This document shows, piece after piece, positions 1 to 5,704 of a DNA stretch of 9,278 nt. Position 1 is the stretch's first letter. Each line of letters opens with the position of its first letter. Source of the stretch: an uncultured Collinsella sp. Its GTDB lineage: Bacteria; Actinomycetota; Coriobacteriia; Coriobacteriales; Coriobacteriaceae. The position numbers were made by a program, and so were the translations under genes. The DNA is taken from assembly GCA_902491415.1 (NCBI GenBank), contig CABUHP010000049.1:1-9278 (forward strand), in the 5' to 3' direction. The notes beneath the pieces were generated by a model. It was given only the letters and a program-made list of their open reading frames with translations. It made no database searches and had not been told where the DNA came from.

Positions 1-241
1 CGGCATCGTCGCCTGCGTCCTTTCGCACGGCGCACTGGGCGCACCCCTCGCCGATGCATGCGTCGACCACGTTCGCCTCGACGGGCAGCCCGCCGGGGGT
101 GAGGATCGACACGCGGCCGACGGGCTTTCGCGACAAGAGCATCTCGCAGGCCGCCTTCGCCGCGAGCGCGGCGCAGCTCCCCGTGGTGTAGCCGCAGCGC
201 AGGCGGGTCGTCCCGGTATATATGTAGTGCTCGAAGGCCAC
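1..241 (-). CDS. cbiD: Cobalt-precorrin-5B C1-methyltransferase CbiD, N-terminal part (cut by window edge)
   Basis: CbiD methylates C1 of the corrin ring in the anaerobic (early cobalt) cobalamin pathway, using S-adenosylmethionine in the cytoplasm. Only the first 80 residues are visible; the rest lies beyond the left edge. Reading the minus strand from 241 gives FEHYIYTGTTRLRCGYTTGS near residues 3-22, followed by CAALAAKAAC. This RCGYTTGSCAA block is the hallmark of the CbiD N-terminus. Residues 74-79 read KDAGDD, which is also conserved in the family. The start is taken as GTG at 241-239, two to four bases after the cbiF stop, because the family N-terminus (FEHYIY) begins right behind it. 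A purine-rich GGAAGG lies about 12 nt upstream, slightly far, so translational coupling to cbiF is likely. No ATG is available upstream in frame before the reading becomes non-homologous. Identification is firm; the exact start is less so. Confidence 0.9.
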   Translation of the reverse strand, partial: MAFEHYIYTGTTRLRCGYTTGSCAALAAKAACEMLLSRKPVGRVSILTPGGLPVEANVVDACIGEGCAQCAVRKDAGDDA

Positions 242-242
242 G

Positions 243-1034
243 CTAGCTGCTCGCCTTCCGATACCCCGTGGAAAACGAAGGGTCGTAAAGCTTGCTGCGC
301 TCGTACGACTCCGCTTGCGCGCCGTCGTGCGCAAGTCCGCCGCGAGCTCCGAGCACGCGGCCCACCACCACGAGCGCCGTGCGGTCGATGCCCTCTCGCG
401 CGCCCGCATCGGCGAGCGTGCCCACTGTGCATCGCACCACGCGCTCCTCAGGCCAGGTCGCCTTGTACACGAGCGCCGCCGGCTCATTGGAGCTGCGGCC
501 CGCGGCCAAAAGCTCGGCGGAAAGCTCGGCGAGCATACCCGAGCTCAGGAAGATGACCATAGTCGAGCCGCTTTCCGCCATGGTGCGCATGCCCTCGCCC
601 GCGGGCATGGGGGTGCGCCCGGAAAGCCGCGTGATCACGACCGACTGGCTGATTCCCGGCAGCGTGTATTCCTGGCGAAGCGCCGCCGCGGCACCGCAAA
701 AGCTCGACACGCCGGGCACCACCTCGTAGTCCACGCCGCGCGCGTCGAGCGCGTCCATCTGCTCCTGGATGGCGCCATACAGGCACGGGTCGCCCGTGTG
801 CAGGCGCACCACTTCCTCGCCCCGCGCTTCTGCCGCGCACATCACGTCGAGCACTTCCTCCAAGGTCATGTGCGCGCTGTCGTAGACGATGCAGGATTCC
901 TTGCACTCGGCGAGCAGCTCGGGGTTCACAAGGCTTCCCGCCCAAACGACCACGTCGGCCGCGCGCAGAAGGCGCGCCCCGCGCAGCGTGATAAGGTCGG
1001 CGGCGCCCGAGCCTGCGCCAACGATATGAATCAT
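243..1034 (-). CDS. cbiF: Cobalt-precorrin-4 C11-methyltransferase CbiF
   Basis: This 263-residue cytoplasmic enzyme transfers a methyl group from S-adenosylmethionine to C11 of cobalt-precorrin-4 in anaerobic cobalamin synthesis. It has the full tetrapyrrole methylase fold: the N-terminal VGAGSGAADLIT loop (residues 5-16), AGSLVNPELL (32-41), YDSAHMTLEE (51-60), HTGDPCLYGAIQEQM (79-93), VVPGVSSF (105-112), ITRLSGRTPMP (134-144) and VYKATWPEE (189-197). AGSLVNPELL plus the TRLxGRTPxP segment point to CbiF/CobM rather than CbiL, CbiH or CbiE. The loop reads GAGSGAAD where many family members have GAGPGDPE. The open frame extends 48 codons upstream, but ATG at 1034 is chosen because it begins the conserved fold and is preceded by GGGAAGG about six bases away. 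Length is normal. It lies directly upstream of cbiD and is transcribed away from the riboswitch-controlled operon. Confidence 0.95.
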   Translation of the reverse strand: MIHIVGAGSGAADLITLRGARLLRAADVVVWAGSLVNPELLAECKESCIVYDSAHMTLEEVLDVMCAAEARGEEVVRLHTGDPCLYGAIQEQMDALDARGVDYEVVPGVSSFCGAAAALRQEYTLPGISQSVVITRLSGRTPMPAGEGMRTMAESGSTMVIFLSSGMLAELSAELLAAGRSSNEPAALVYKATWPEERVVRCTVGTLADAGAREGIDRTALVVVGRVLGARGGLAHDGAQAESYERSKLYDPSFSTGYRKASS

Positions 1035-1088
1035 CCGAGCCTTCCCTTCCCGCTTCTCATCGCAACCGTTTACGCCGCCCTTCGCGCA

Positions 1089-1110
1089 GCGGGCAAAACA
1101 CGGTGCCCGC
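1089..1110 (-). other. Hairpin in the cbiF leader
   Basis: On the minus strand GCGGGCA and TGCCCGC form a perfect 7-bp stem around an 8-nt loop, about 55 nt upstream of the cbiF start. Further upstream, GCGGCA/TGCCGC (1112-1117 with 1149-1154) could form a wider stem. No T-tract follows, and I could not find a second cobalamin riboswitch core (GGTG..AATCC, ACTGT) on this strand. Its role is unknown; it may be a structured leader. I see no convincing minus-strand promoter for cbiF in 1035-1230. Confidence 0.35.
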
Positions 1111-1165
1111 AGCGGCAATCGGCGCAAATACGCAGGCAGGAGGCGCAATGCCGCCCGCCCTGGCT

Positions 1166-1194
1166 TTGACACGTTCACAAGTGCCCACTATCAT
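1166..1194 (+). promoter_or_regulatory. Sigma-70 type promoter driving the riboswitch leader
   Basis: A perfect -35 box TTGACA (1166-1171) is followed by a 17-nt spacer and the -10 box TATCAT (1189-1194, five of six consensus bases). Transcription would start near 1201, about 30 nt before the first riboswitch helix, giving a leader of about 290 nt ahead of the chelatase gene. This is the best promoter in the window. The -10 region also reads TATGAT on the opposite strand, so some divergent activity toward cbiF is possible, but no matching -35 was found there. Confidence 0.8.
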
Positions 1195-1229
1195 AGTAAA
1201 AGATTCGGCAACGAGCATATGACAATCGG

Positions 1230-1376
1230 ATAAAAGGAAATGACCGGCGCGGCGCCCGCACAGCCCGCGCTGGCTTGCGGAGGGAACCAGGTGGGAATCC
1301 TGGGCAAGGGACATTACTGTATAGGACGCACGGGCGAACCGCCTCGCGCCCCAAGCCAGACTGCTTCGCCTTTTCC
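1230..1376 (+). promoter_or_regulatory. Cobalamin (B12) riboswitch
   Basis: The conserved core is GAGGGAACC followed by GGTGGGAATCC (1280-1300). CCAGG (1287-1291) and CCTGG (1299-1303) form the P5 stem. ACATTACTGT (1311-1320) corresponds to the family's CCACTGT element, and AAGCCAGA (1353-1360) to the B12-box AGTCAGGA element. AAAAGG (1232-1237) and CCTTTT (1369-1374) can close the structure as P1. The element lies on the same strand as, and just downstream of, the 1166-1194 promoter, and upstream of the CbiK-type gene. Ligand would be adenosyl- or another cobalamin. In this family binding normally lowers expression; the direction of control here is not proven (see the alternative RBS pairing under findings). 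The helical boundaries are approximate. Confidence 0.8.
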
Positions 1377-1377
1377 T

Positions 1378-1392
1378 CACGGCATCGCCGTG
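1378..1392 (+). other. Hairpin just downstream of the riboswitch core
   Basis: CACGGC and GCCGTG form a perfect 6-bp stem with a 3-nt loop, immediately 3' of the last conserved riboswitch segment. It is probably part of the expression platform (the place of P13 in many cobalamin riboswitches). The very short loop is not an obvious partner for the P5 loop, so I do not claim a kissing interaction. Confidence 0.45.
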
Positions 1393-1409
1393 GCGTTAGC
1401 TCCTTGTGA

Positions 1410-1433
1410 ACCCCGAGGGGTGCGCTTTTCTTT
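1410..1433 (+). terminator. Weak terminator-like hairpin with T-rich tail in the leader
   Basis: ACCCC (1410-1414) and GGGGT (1417-1421) can fold into a short GC-rich stem, followed four bases later by TTTTCTTT (1426-1433). This could be a transcriptional expression platform for the riboswitch. The stem is short and the loop tight, so it is a weak terminator at best. The T-rich tail could instead pair with the ribosome binding site. Confidence 0.3.
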
Positions 1434-1434
1434 C

Positions 1435-1471
1435 GCTTGTGCCGACAAGCAACTGTCGCCGGGGGACCGGC
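1435..1471 (+). other. Two small leader hairpins upstream of the chelatase RBS
   Basis: GCTTGT/ACAAGC (1435-1440 and 1445-1450) makes a 6-bp stem with a 4-nt loop. GCCGG/CCGGC (1458-1462 and 1467-1471) makes a 5-bp stem with a GGGA loop. Together with 1378-1421 they show that the whole 5' leader is highly folded up to the purine-rich RBS at 1477-1486. Confidence 0.5.
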
Positions 1472-1492
1472 AAACCGAGGAAAGGAAAAACC

Positions 1493-2419
1493 ATGTCCGA
1501 CCAGATGTCACGCCGCGGCTTCATGGGCGCCGCAGCAACCGGAGCCTTCGCGCTCGCCGGAGTCGCGCTCGCGGGCTGCTCCAGCACCTCCGCGAGTTCC
1601 GAGAAATCGAGCGAAAAGGAGAAGGCCGTGAAGCCGGTCATCCTCGTCACGAGCTTCGGCACGAGCTACAACGACTCGCGCCACATCACCATCGGCGCCA
1701 TCGAAGACGCTATCCGCGAGAAGTACTGGCAGGACTACGACATCCGCCGCGCCTTCACCGCGCAGATCATCATCGACAAGCTGAAGAAGCGCGACGGCAT
1801 CACGATCGACAACATGACCGAGGCGCTCGACCGCTGCGTGGAAGACGGCGTGAAGGAAATCGTCGTGCAGCCGACGCATCTCATGGGTGGCCTGGAATAC
1901 ACCGACGTGAAAGACGAGCTCGACAAGTACGCCGACAAGTTCGACAAAATCTCGCTCGGCGACCCGCTGCTCACCTCCGACGACGACTACAAGAAGGTGG
2001 CCGCAGCCATTAAGGAGAACATGGCGTCCTTCGACGACGGCAAGACGGCGCTGTGCCTCATGGGCCACGGCACCGAAGCCGATTCCAACGCCGACTATGC
2101 CAAGATGCAGGAAGTGTTTAAGAACGAGGGCTTGACGCAGTTCTTCGTCGGCACCGTCGAGGCTGAACCGACCTGCGAGGATGTTATCGCCGCCGCGAGC
2201 GCCGCAGGCTACAAGAAGGCCGTGCTCGCGCCGTTCATGGTGGTCGCGGGCGACCACGCGAACAACGACATGGCAGACGAGACCGACCCCGACAGCTGGG
2301 CTGCGAAGTTCGTGGCCGCCGGCTTCGAAGTGACGTGCCTGCTCCAGGGTCTGGGACAGAACGTCGCGGTCGACGACATCTACGTCTCGCACGTGGACGA
2401 CGCCATCGCCAAGCTGTAA
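1493..2419 (+). CDS. cbiK: Tat-exported lipoprotein related to CbiK (sirohydrochlorin cobaltochelatase / class II chelatase)
   Basis: This 308-residue protein is a class II chelatase, the family that inserts cobalt (or another divalent metal) into sirohydrochlorin. The N-terminus has a twin-arginine motif SRRGFMG (6-12), a hydrophobic stretch and the lipobox ALAGC with Cys29, so it should be folded in the cytoplasm, exported by Tat and anchored outside. The chelatase domain starts at VILVTSFGTSYNDSR (49-63). Conserved active-site positions are present: His192 in MGHGT, His255 in AGDHANNDM and Glu135 after the QPTH loop. Their spacing (57 and 63) nearly matches that known for Salmonella CbiK (Glu89, His145, His207). 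The family often has a second His just after GHGT; here it is absent (GHGTEADSN). The start at 1493 is chosen over ATG 1505 because AAGGA lies six bases upstream. As the first gene behind a B12 riboswitch and ahead of an ABC importer, it more likely handles metal in scavenged tetrapyrroles (heme, corrinoid) than performs cytosolic synthesis. That role is inferred. Confidence 0.88.
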   Translation: MSDQMSRRGFMGAAATGAFALAGVALAGCSSTSASSEKSSEKEKAVKPVILVTSFGTSYNDSRHITIGAIEDAIREKYWQDYDIRRAFTAQIIIDKLKKRDGITIDNMTEALDRCVEDGVKEIVVQPTHLMGGLEYTDVKDELDKYADKFDKISLGDPLLTSDDDYKKVAAAIKENMASFDDGKTALCLMGHGTEADSNADYAKMQEVFKNEGLTQFFVGTVEAEPTCEDVIAAASAAGYKKAVLAPFMVVAGDHANNDMADETDPDSWAAKFVAAGFEVTCLLQGLGQNVAVDDIYVSHVDDAIAKL

Positions 2420-2428
2420 ACTCGCCGC

Positions 2429-2457
2429 GCACGGGGGCGCCGGTCGCGTCCCCGTGC
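2429..2457 (+). other. Intercistronic hairpin 1 (after cbiK)
   Basis: GCACGGGG (2429-2436) and CCCCGTGC (2450-2457) form a perfect 8-bp GC-rich stem, ten bases after the chelatase stop codon. No T-tract follows, so it is not a standard intrinsic terminator. It may protect the 3' end of the cbiK message or lower expression of the downstream genes. Confidence 0.6.
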
Positions 2458-2500
2458 AACGGGCATGCGCCTTCCCCGACCGACGGCGCATGCCCGTTGC
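2456..2500 (+). repeat. Intercistronic hairpin 2: perfect 16-bp inverted repeat
   Basis: GCAACGGGCATGCGCC (2456-2471) is exactly repeated in inverted form at 2485-2500, with a 13-nt loop. The first two bases are shared with hairpin 1, so the outer pairs of the two stems compete. No run of T follows. The position between a riboswitch-led first gene and four tightly packed transport genes suggests mRNA processing, stabilisation or attenuation. As DNA, the arms could also be a protein-binding palindrome. Confidence 0.7.
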
Positions 2501-2509
2501 ATTCGCATC

Positions 2510-2537
2510 CCGCCCGCCCACCGCACGGCGCGGGCGG
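2510..2537 (+). other. Intercistronic hairpin 3 upstream of the lipoprotein RBS
   Basis: CCGCCCG (2510-2516) pairs perfectly with CGGGCGG (2531-2537) across a 14-nt loop, ending about 14 nt before the AAGGA ribosome binding site of the next gene. It is the third stem in the 145-nt gap between chelatase and lipoprotein. Confidence 0.45.
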
Positions 2538-2564
2538 TCGAAGCGATTGAAAGGAACCCCCTCC

Positions 2565-3098
2565 ATGTTGAAGAAAACCCTCGCCTTCGCCCTGTCGGCG
2601 GCGCTTTTCGCGTTCTCGCTCGCCGGCTGCGGCGGAAATTCAATCGACAGCGCAAAGGCAAGCGATGCCGATTCCCAGGAAAAGACCGAACAGGCGGCCG
2701 ATGCGCCCGAGGGCGCAAGCGCTGCCCCCATCACCGCCGACAAGGTGGCCGACGGCACCTATCCGATCACCGTAGATTCCAGCTCGAACATGTTCAGGAT
2801 TGTGGACGCCCAGCTCATCGTGGAAAACGGCTCCATGCACTGCGTGATGACACTTTCCGGCACGGGCTACGGCAAGCTCTTCATGGGCACGGGTGACGAG
2901 GCTGCCGCCGCGAGCGAGGCCGACTTCATCCCCTATGTGGAAAACGCGGAAGGCAAGTACACCTACGACGTGCCCGTTGAAGCGCTCGACGAGGACACCG
3001 CCTGCGCCGCGTGGAGTATTAGAAAAGAGCAGTGGTACGACCGCACGCTCGTGTTCGAATCCGCCGGCGTCGATCTGCGCGCCGACGCACTGAAGTAA
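2565..3098 (+). CDS. Small surface lipoprotein with NEAT-like beta-rich domain
   Basis: This 177-residue protein starts with a lipoprotein signal, MLKKTLAF..., whose lipobox LAGC gives Cys22 as the lipid anchor. A low-complexity Asp/Glu/Ala/Ser linker (about 27-56) leads to one domain at about 60-170. That domain alternates beta-strand-like segments: DGTYPITV (63-70), MFRIVDAQLIVENGS (76-90), MHCVMTLSGTGYGKLFMG (91-108), KYTYDVPV (131-138) and KEQWYDRTLVFES (154-166). The pattern, including the closing W-Y-D...F strand, resembles NEAT-type heme-binding domains and the N-terminal domain of the next gene product. I assign the fold by pattern only. ATG 2565 is chosen because it begins the signal peptide and has AAGGA nine bases upstream; the frame is open further upstream without sense. 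It is the first of four tightly spaced transport genes and probably binds or relays the transporter's ligand. Confidence 0.8.
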   Translation: MLKKTLAFALSAALFAFSLAGCGGNSIDSAKASDADSQEKTEQAADAPEGASAAPITADKVADGTYPITVDSSSNMFRIVDAQLIVENGSMHCVMTLSGTGYGKLFMGTGDEAAAASEADFIPYVENAEGKYTYDVPVEALDEDTACAAWSIRKEQWYDRTLVFESAGVDLRADALK

Positions 3099-3102
3099 CG
3101 CC

Positions 3103-4674
3103 ATGCGGTCGATTCTTCCCAAGGGGGAAAACAGAAAGCGCCACAGCATCGCAGCGCGCGCGATCGCCTGCGTTCTCGTCGCCCTGCTCGCGCTTCCCTT
3201 CGCGGGGTGCAGTGCGAGCCCGAACGCGACCGGTGCCACGACGGGCTCTCAGGAATACACTGTGAGCGTCTCGCTTTCCGGCGGGTCAGGGCGCGCAAGC
3301 ATCGCTTCACCAACCACAATTGTGAAGGATGGCGACACCTACACCGCGACCATCACCTGGTCGAGTTCGAACTACGACAAGATGACCGTCGACGGCGTGG
3401 ACTACGCGCCCATAAACGACGGCGGCAACTCCACGTTCGAGATACCCGTCACGCTCGACGAGGACATCGCCGTGTCGGCCGAGACCGTCGCCATGTCGAC
3501 GCCGCACACCATCGACTACACGCTCCACTTCGACTCATCCACCATGAAGGAGAAAACGGGCGACGATGCAAGCGGCGGCTCCCCTGCGGGAACGACTTCA
3601 AGCGCCGCGGCCGACTTCCACAACGCCGATTTGGGCTGTGGCTGGGAGCCGACGGGGGCGCTTCAGCTTGAATACGCCGAGCACTTCACTGTCGACGAGT
3701 TCGAAGGCGGCCTGCGGCTTATCTGCGTTTCGAACGGGGAGCGCTTCCTCGTGGTGCCGCAAGATGCGAAGGTACCTGATGGGTTGAGCTCCGATATCGC
3801 GGTCATAAGGCGCCCCGCCGACAAGGTGTATCTCGTGTCGTCGGCGACGATGTGCCTGGTCGACGCGCTCGATGCGAACGACAATATCCTCATGTCGGGC
3901 ACGAAGGCCGGCGATTGCTCGGTCGCGGGCTTCAAAAGCGCGCTCGAAAGTGGGGCGATCACCTACGGCGGCAAGTACAGCGCGCCCGACTACGAGCGAA
4001 TATCGGCCTCGGGCTGCACGCTCGCCATCGAGAACACCATGATCAACCACACGCCCGATGTGAAGGAAAAGCTGCAGAAGCTCGGGCTCGTAGTGCTCAC
4101 CGAACAGTCGTCGAGCGAGCCCGAAGCACTCGGGCGCGTCGAGTGGATTAAGCTTTTCGGCGTCCTGTTCGACAAGGAAGACGAGGCCGCGCACCTGTTC
4201 AACGAGCAGAAGGCCCGCGTCGAGCAAACGTCGGGGCTCGCGTCGTCAGGTAAAACCGTGGCGTATTTCTACATTAACTCGAACGGGGCCGCCGTCACGC
4301 GGCGGGCGGGCGACTACGTGGCGCAGATGATCGAGCTTGCAGGCGGCAACTACGCGCTCGATGACGCGCAGGCGGCGTCGACGTCAGGTTCGTCAGTAAC
4401 GCTCGAAATGGAGCGCTTCTACGCGACGGCGAAGGATGCCGACATTATCGTCTACAACGGCACCATCGACGAATCGGTTGCCACCTTGAACGACTTCGTA
4501 GGCAAAAACGCGCTATTGTCGCAGTTCAAAGCCGTGAAGAACGGCAACGTCTGGGTCACAAGCGCCGACATGTACCAGCAGATGACTTCTACCGCCGACA
4601 TTATCGACGAGCTGCACGGGGCGTTCACCGGCGATGACGCGAGCAACTTCCATTATCTGAGGAAGCTCGGCTAG
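3103..4674 (+). CDS. ABC transporter substrate-binding lipoprotein with extra N-terminal NEAT-like domain
   Basis: This 523-residue extracellular lipoprotein has the lipobox FAGC with Cys36. Residues about 50-146 form a beta-rich domain (YTVSVSLSGG, YTATITWSSSNYDKMTVDG, STFEIPVTLDED, HTIDYTLHFDSS) that aligns strand for strand with the preceding small lipoprotein. A Gly/Ser/Ala/Thr linker (about 150-172) leads to a class III (TroA/BtuF/FhuD-like) binding domain, about 185-510. Its markers are GCTLAIENTMINHTPDV (304-320), an EALGRVEWIKLFG segment (341-353) and AGDYVAQMIELAGGNYAL (402-419). Such proteins carry corrinoids, heme or ferric siderophores. The tetrapyrrole choice rests on the chelatase neighbour and the riboswitch. 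The start lies four bases after the previous stop and has no strong RBS, so translational coupling is likely. At 523 residues it is far longer than a plain BtuF (about 270-350), because of the added domain. Confidence 0.88.
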   Translation: MRSILPKGENRKRHSIAARAIACVLVALLALPFAGCSASPNATGATTGSQEYTVSVSLSGGSGRASIASPTTIVKDGDTYTATITWSSSNYDKMTVDGVDYAPINDGGNSTFEIPVTLDEDIAVSAETVAMSTPHTIDYTLHFDSSTMKEKTGDDASGGSPAGTTSSAAADFHNADLGCGWEPTGALQLEYAEHFTVDEFEGGLRLICVSNGERFLVVPQDAKVPDGLSSDIAVIRRPADKVYLVSSATMCLVDALDANDNILMSGTKAGDCSVAGFKSALESGAITYGGKYSAPDYERISASGCTLAIENTMINHTPDVKEKLQKLGLVVLTEQSSSEPEALGRVEWIKLFGVLFDKEDEAAHLFNEQKARVEQTSGLASSGKTVAYFYINSNGAAVTRRAGDYVAQMIELAGGNYALDDAQAASTSGSSVTLEMERFYATAKDADIIVYNGTIDESVATLNDFVGKNALLSQFKAVKNGNVWVTSADMYQQMTSTADIIDELHGAFTGDDASNFHYLRKLG

Positions 4675-4678
4675 CGCC

Positions 4679-5704
4679 ATGAGAAGCCGGCTTTCCATGA
4701 CATACGACGAATCGGGGCGCGCCGCGCGGTGTCGCGTCGTGACGGCGCTGCTCGCTGTTGCCCTCATCGTGCTCGTCGGGGCCAACCTGTGCATCGGGAG
4801 CGTGCTCGTGCCCGCAGACCACATCCCCGGCATCCTTTCGGGCGGCGCGGCCAATTCCATGGAAATCCAGATCATCTGGGAGATTCGTCTGCCGCGCGTG
4901 CTTTCAGCCGTGCTTCTCGGCGGGGCACTTTCGCTCTCCGGGTTCCTACTGCAGACGTTTTTCAACAACCCCATCGCCGACCCGTTCATCTTGGGCGTCT
5001 CCTCGGGCGCAAAGTTCGTCGTCGCGCTTATGGGCGCGAACCAGGCCATGTCCTCGCCGGCCATGGTGGCCGCAGCATTTCTGGGCTCGCTTATCACCAT
5101 CGGCTTCGTGCTCCTCATAGCACGGCGCATAAGCTCTATGGCCATGCTCATCGTGGCGGGCGTCATGGTGGGATACATCTGCTCGGCGGCGACGAACTTC
5201 CTCATCGCCTTCGCCGACGACCAGTCCATCGTGAACCTGCACAACTGGTCCTTGGGTAGCTTCTCGGGTTCGAGCTGGGACGACGTCGCGGTCATCGCGG
5301 TCGTGGTGATCACCGTGAGCGCATGCGTATTCGCGATATCGAAGCCCCTTTCCGCCTTCCAGCTGGGAGAAGCCTACGCGAAAAGCGTCGGCGTGAACGT
5401 CTCATGCTTCCGCGTGGTGCTCGTCCTTCTAGCGAGCATGCTCTCCGCCTGCGTGACCGCGTTCGCTGGTCCGGTGTCGTTCGTAGGCATCGCGGTTCCG
5501 CATCTCGTTAAGTCGGCGCTAAAGTCGTCGAAGCCCATCCGCGTGATTCCTGCGTGCTTCTTGGGAGGCGCCATCTTCTGCGCGGGCTGCGATTTAATCG
5601 CGCGCACGCTGTTCTCCCCCGTCGAGCTTTCCATCAGCGCCGTCACCGCCATCTTCGGCGCGCCGGTGGTTATCGCGCTCATGTTGAAGAAGCGGGTGAG
5701 GTAG
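4679..5704 (+). CDS. ABC transporter permease, FecCD/BtuC family
   Basis: This 341-residue membrane protein would form, as a homodimer, the channel for the imported tetrapyrrole or iron complex. The first membrane helix lies at about 20-42. The family signature is clear: IRLPRVLSAVLLGGALSLSG (69-88), then LLQTFFNNPIADPFILGVSS (90-109) continuing to the GA that ends that block, and later FAGPVSFVGIAVPHLVK (262-278). The last of these is the coupling region that contacts the ATPase. CDLIART (304-310) is the usual motif before the last helices. Length is normal for BtuC/FhuB-half-type permeases. It begins four bases after the previous stop, repeating the stop-CGCC-ATG junction seen at 3096-3105; a GAGGAAG sits about 13 nt upstream. 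ATG 4697 is an alternative start that would remove six residues. The family is certain, the substrate is not. Confidence 0.93.
   Translation: MRSRLSMTYDESGRAARCRVVTALLAVALIVLVGANLCIGSVLVPADHIPGILSGGAANSMEIQIIWEIRLPRVLSAVLLGGALSLSGFLLQTFFNNPIADPFILGVSSGAKFVVALMGANQAMSSPAMVAAAFLGSLITIGFVLLIARRISSMAMLIVAGVMVGYICSAATNFLIAFADDQSIVNLHNWSLGSFSGSSWDDVAVIAVVVITVSACVFAISKPLSAFQLGEAYAKSVGVNVSCFRVVLVLLASMLSACVTAFAGPVSFVGIAVPHLVKSALKSSKPIRVIPACFLGGAIFCAGCDLIARTLFSPVELSISAVTAIFGAPVVIALMLKKRVR

Noticed and set aside
1035..1165. Possible second cobalamin riboswitch in the cbiF leader, suggested by AGCCAGGGCGGGC on the minus strand
   Set aside because: Only the B12-box-like piece is present; no GGTG..AATCC or ACTGT core lies upstream of it on that strand.
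315..1169. Plus-strand open frame (284 codons) opposite cbiF
   Set aside because: Composition is His/Arg/Ala-rich antisense shadow; cbiF on the minus strand is fully supported.
1240..2013. ORF beginning at ATG 1240 in the riboswitch leader
   Set aside because: The purine stretch is directly against the ATG, the frame crosses the riboswitch core and then runs out of frame through the chelatase gene. A regulatory leader peptide is not supported.
1508..2758. Long minus-strand open frame (416 codons) opposite the chelatase and lipoprotein genes
   Set aside because: It covers two well-supported plus-strand genes plus the hairpin-rich gap, has no recognisable domain and arises from the GC-rich third positions of the real frames.
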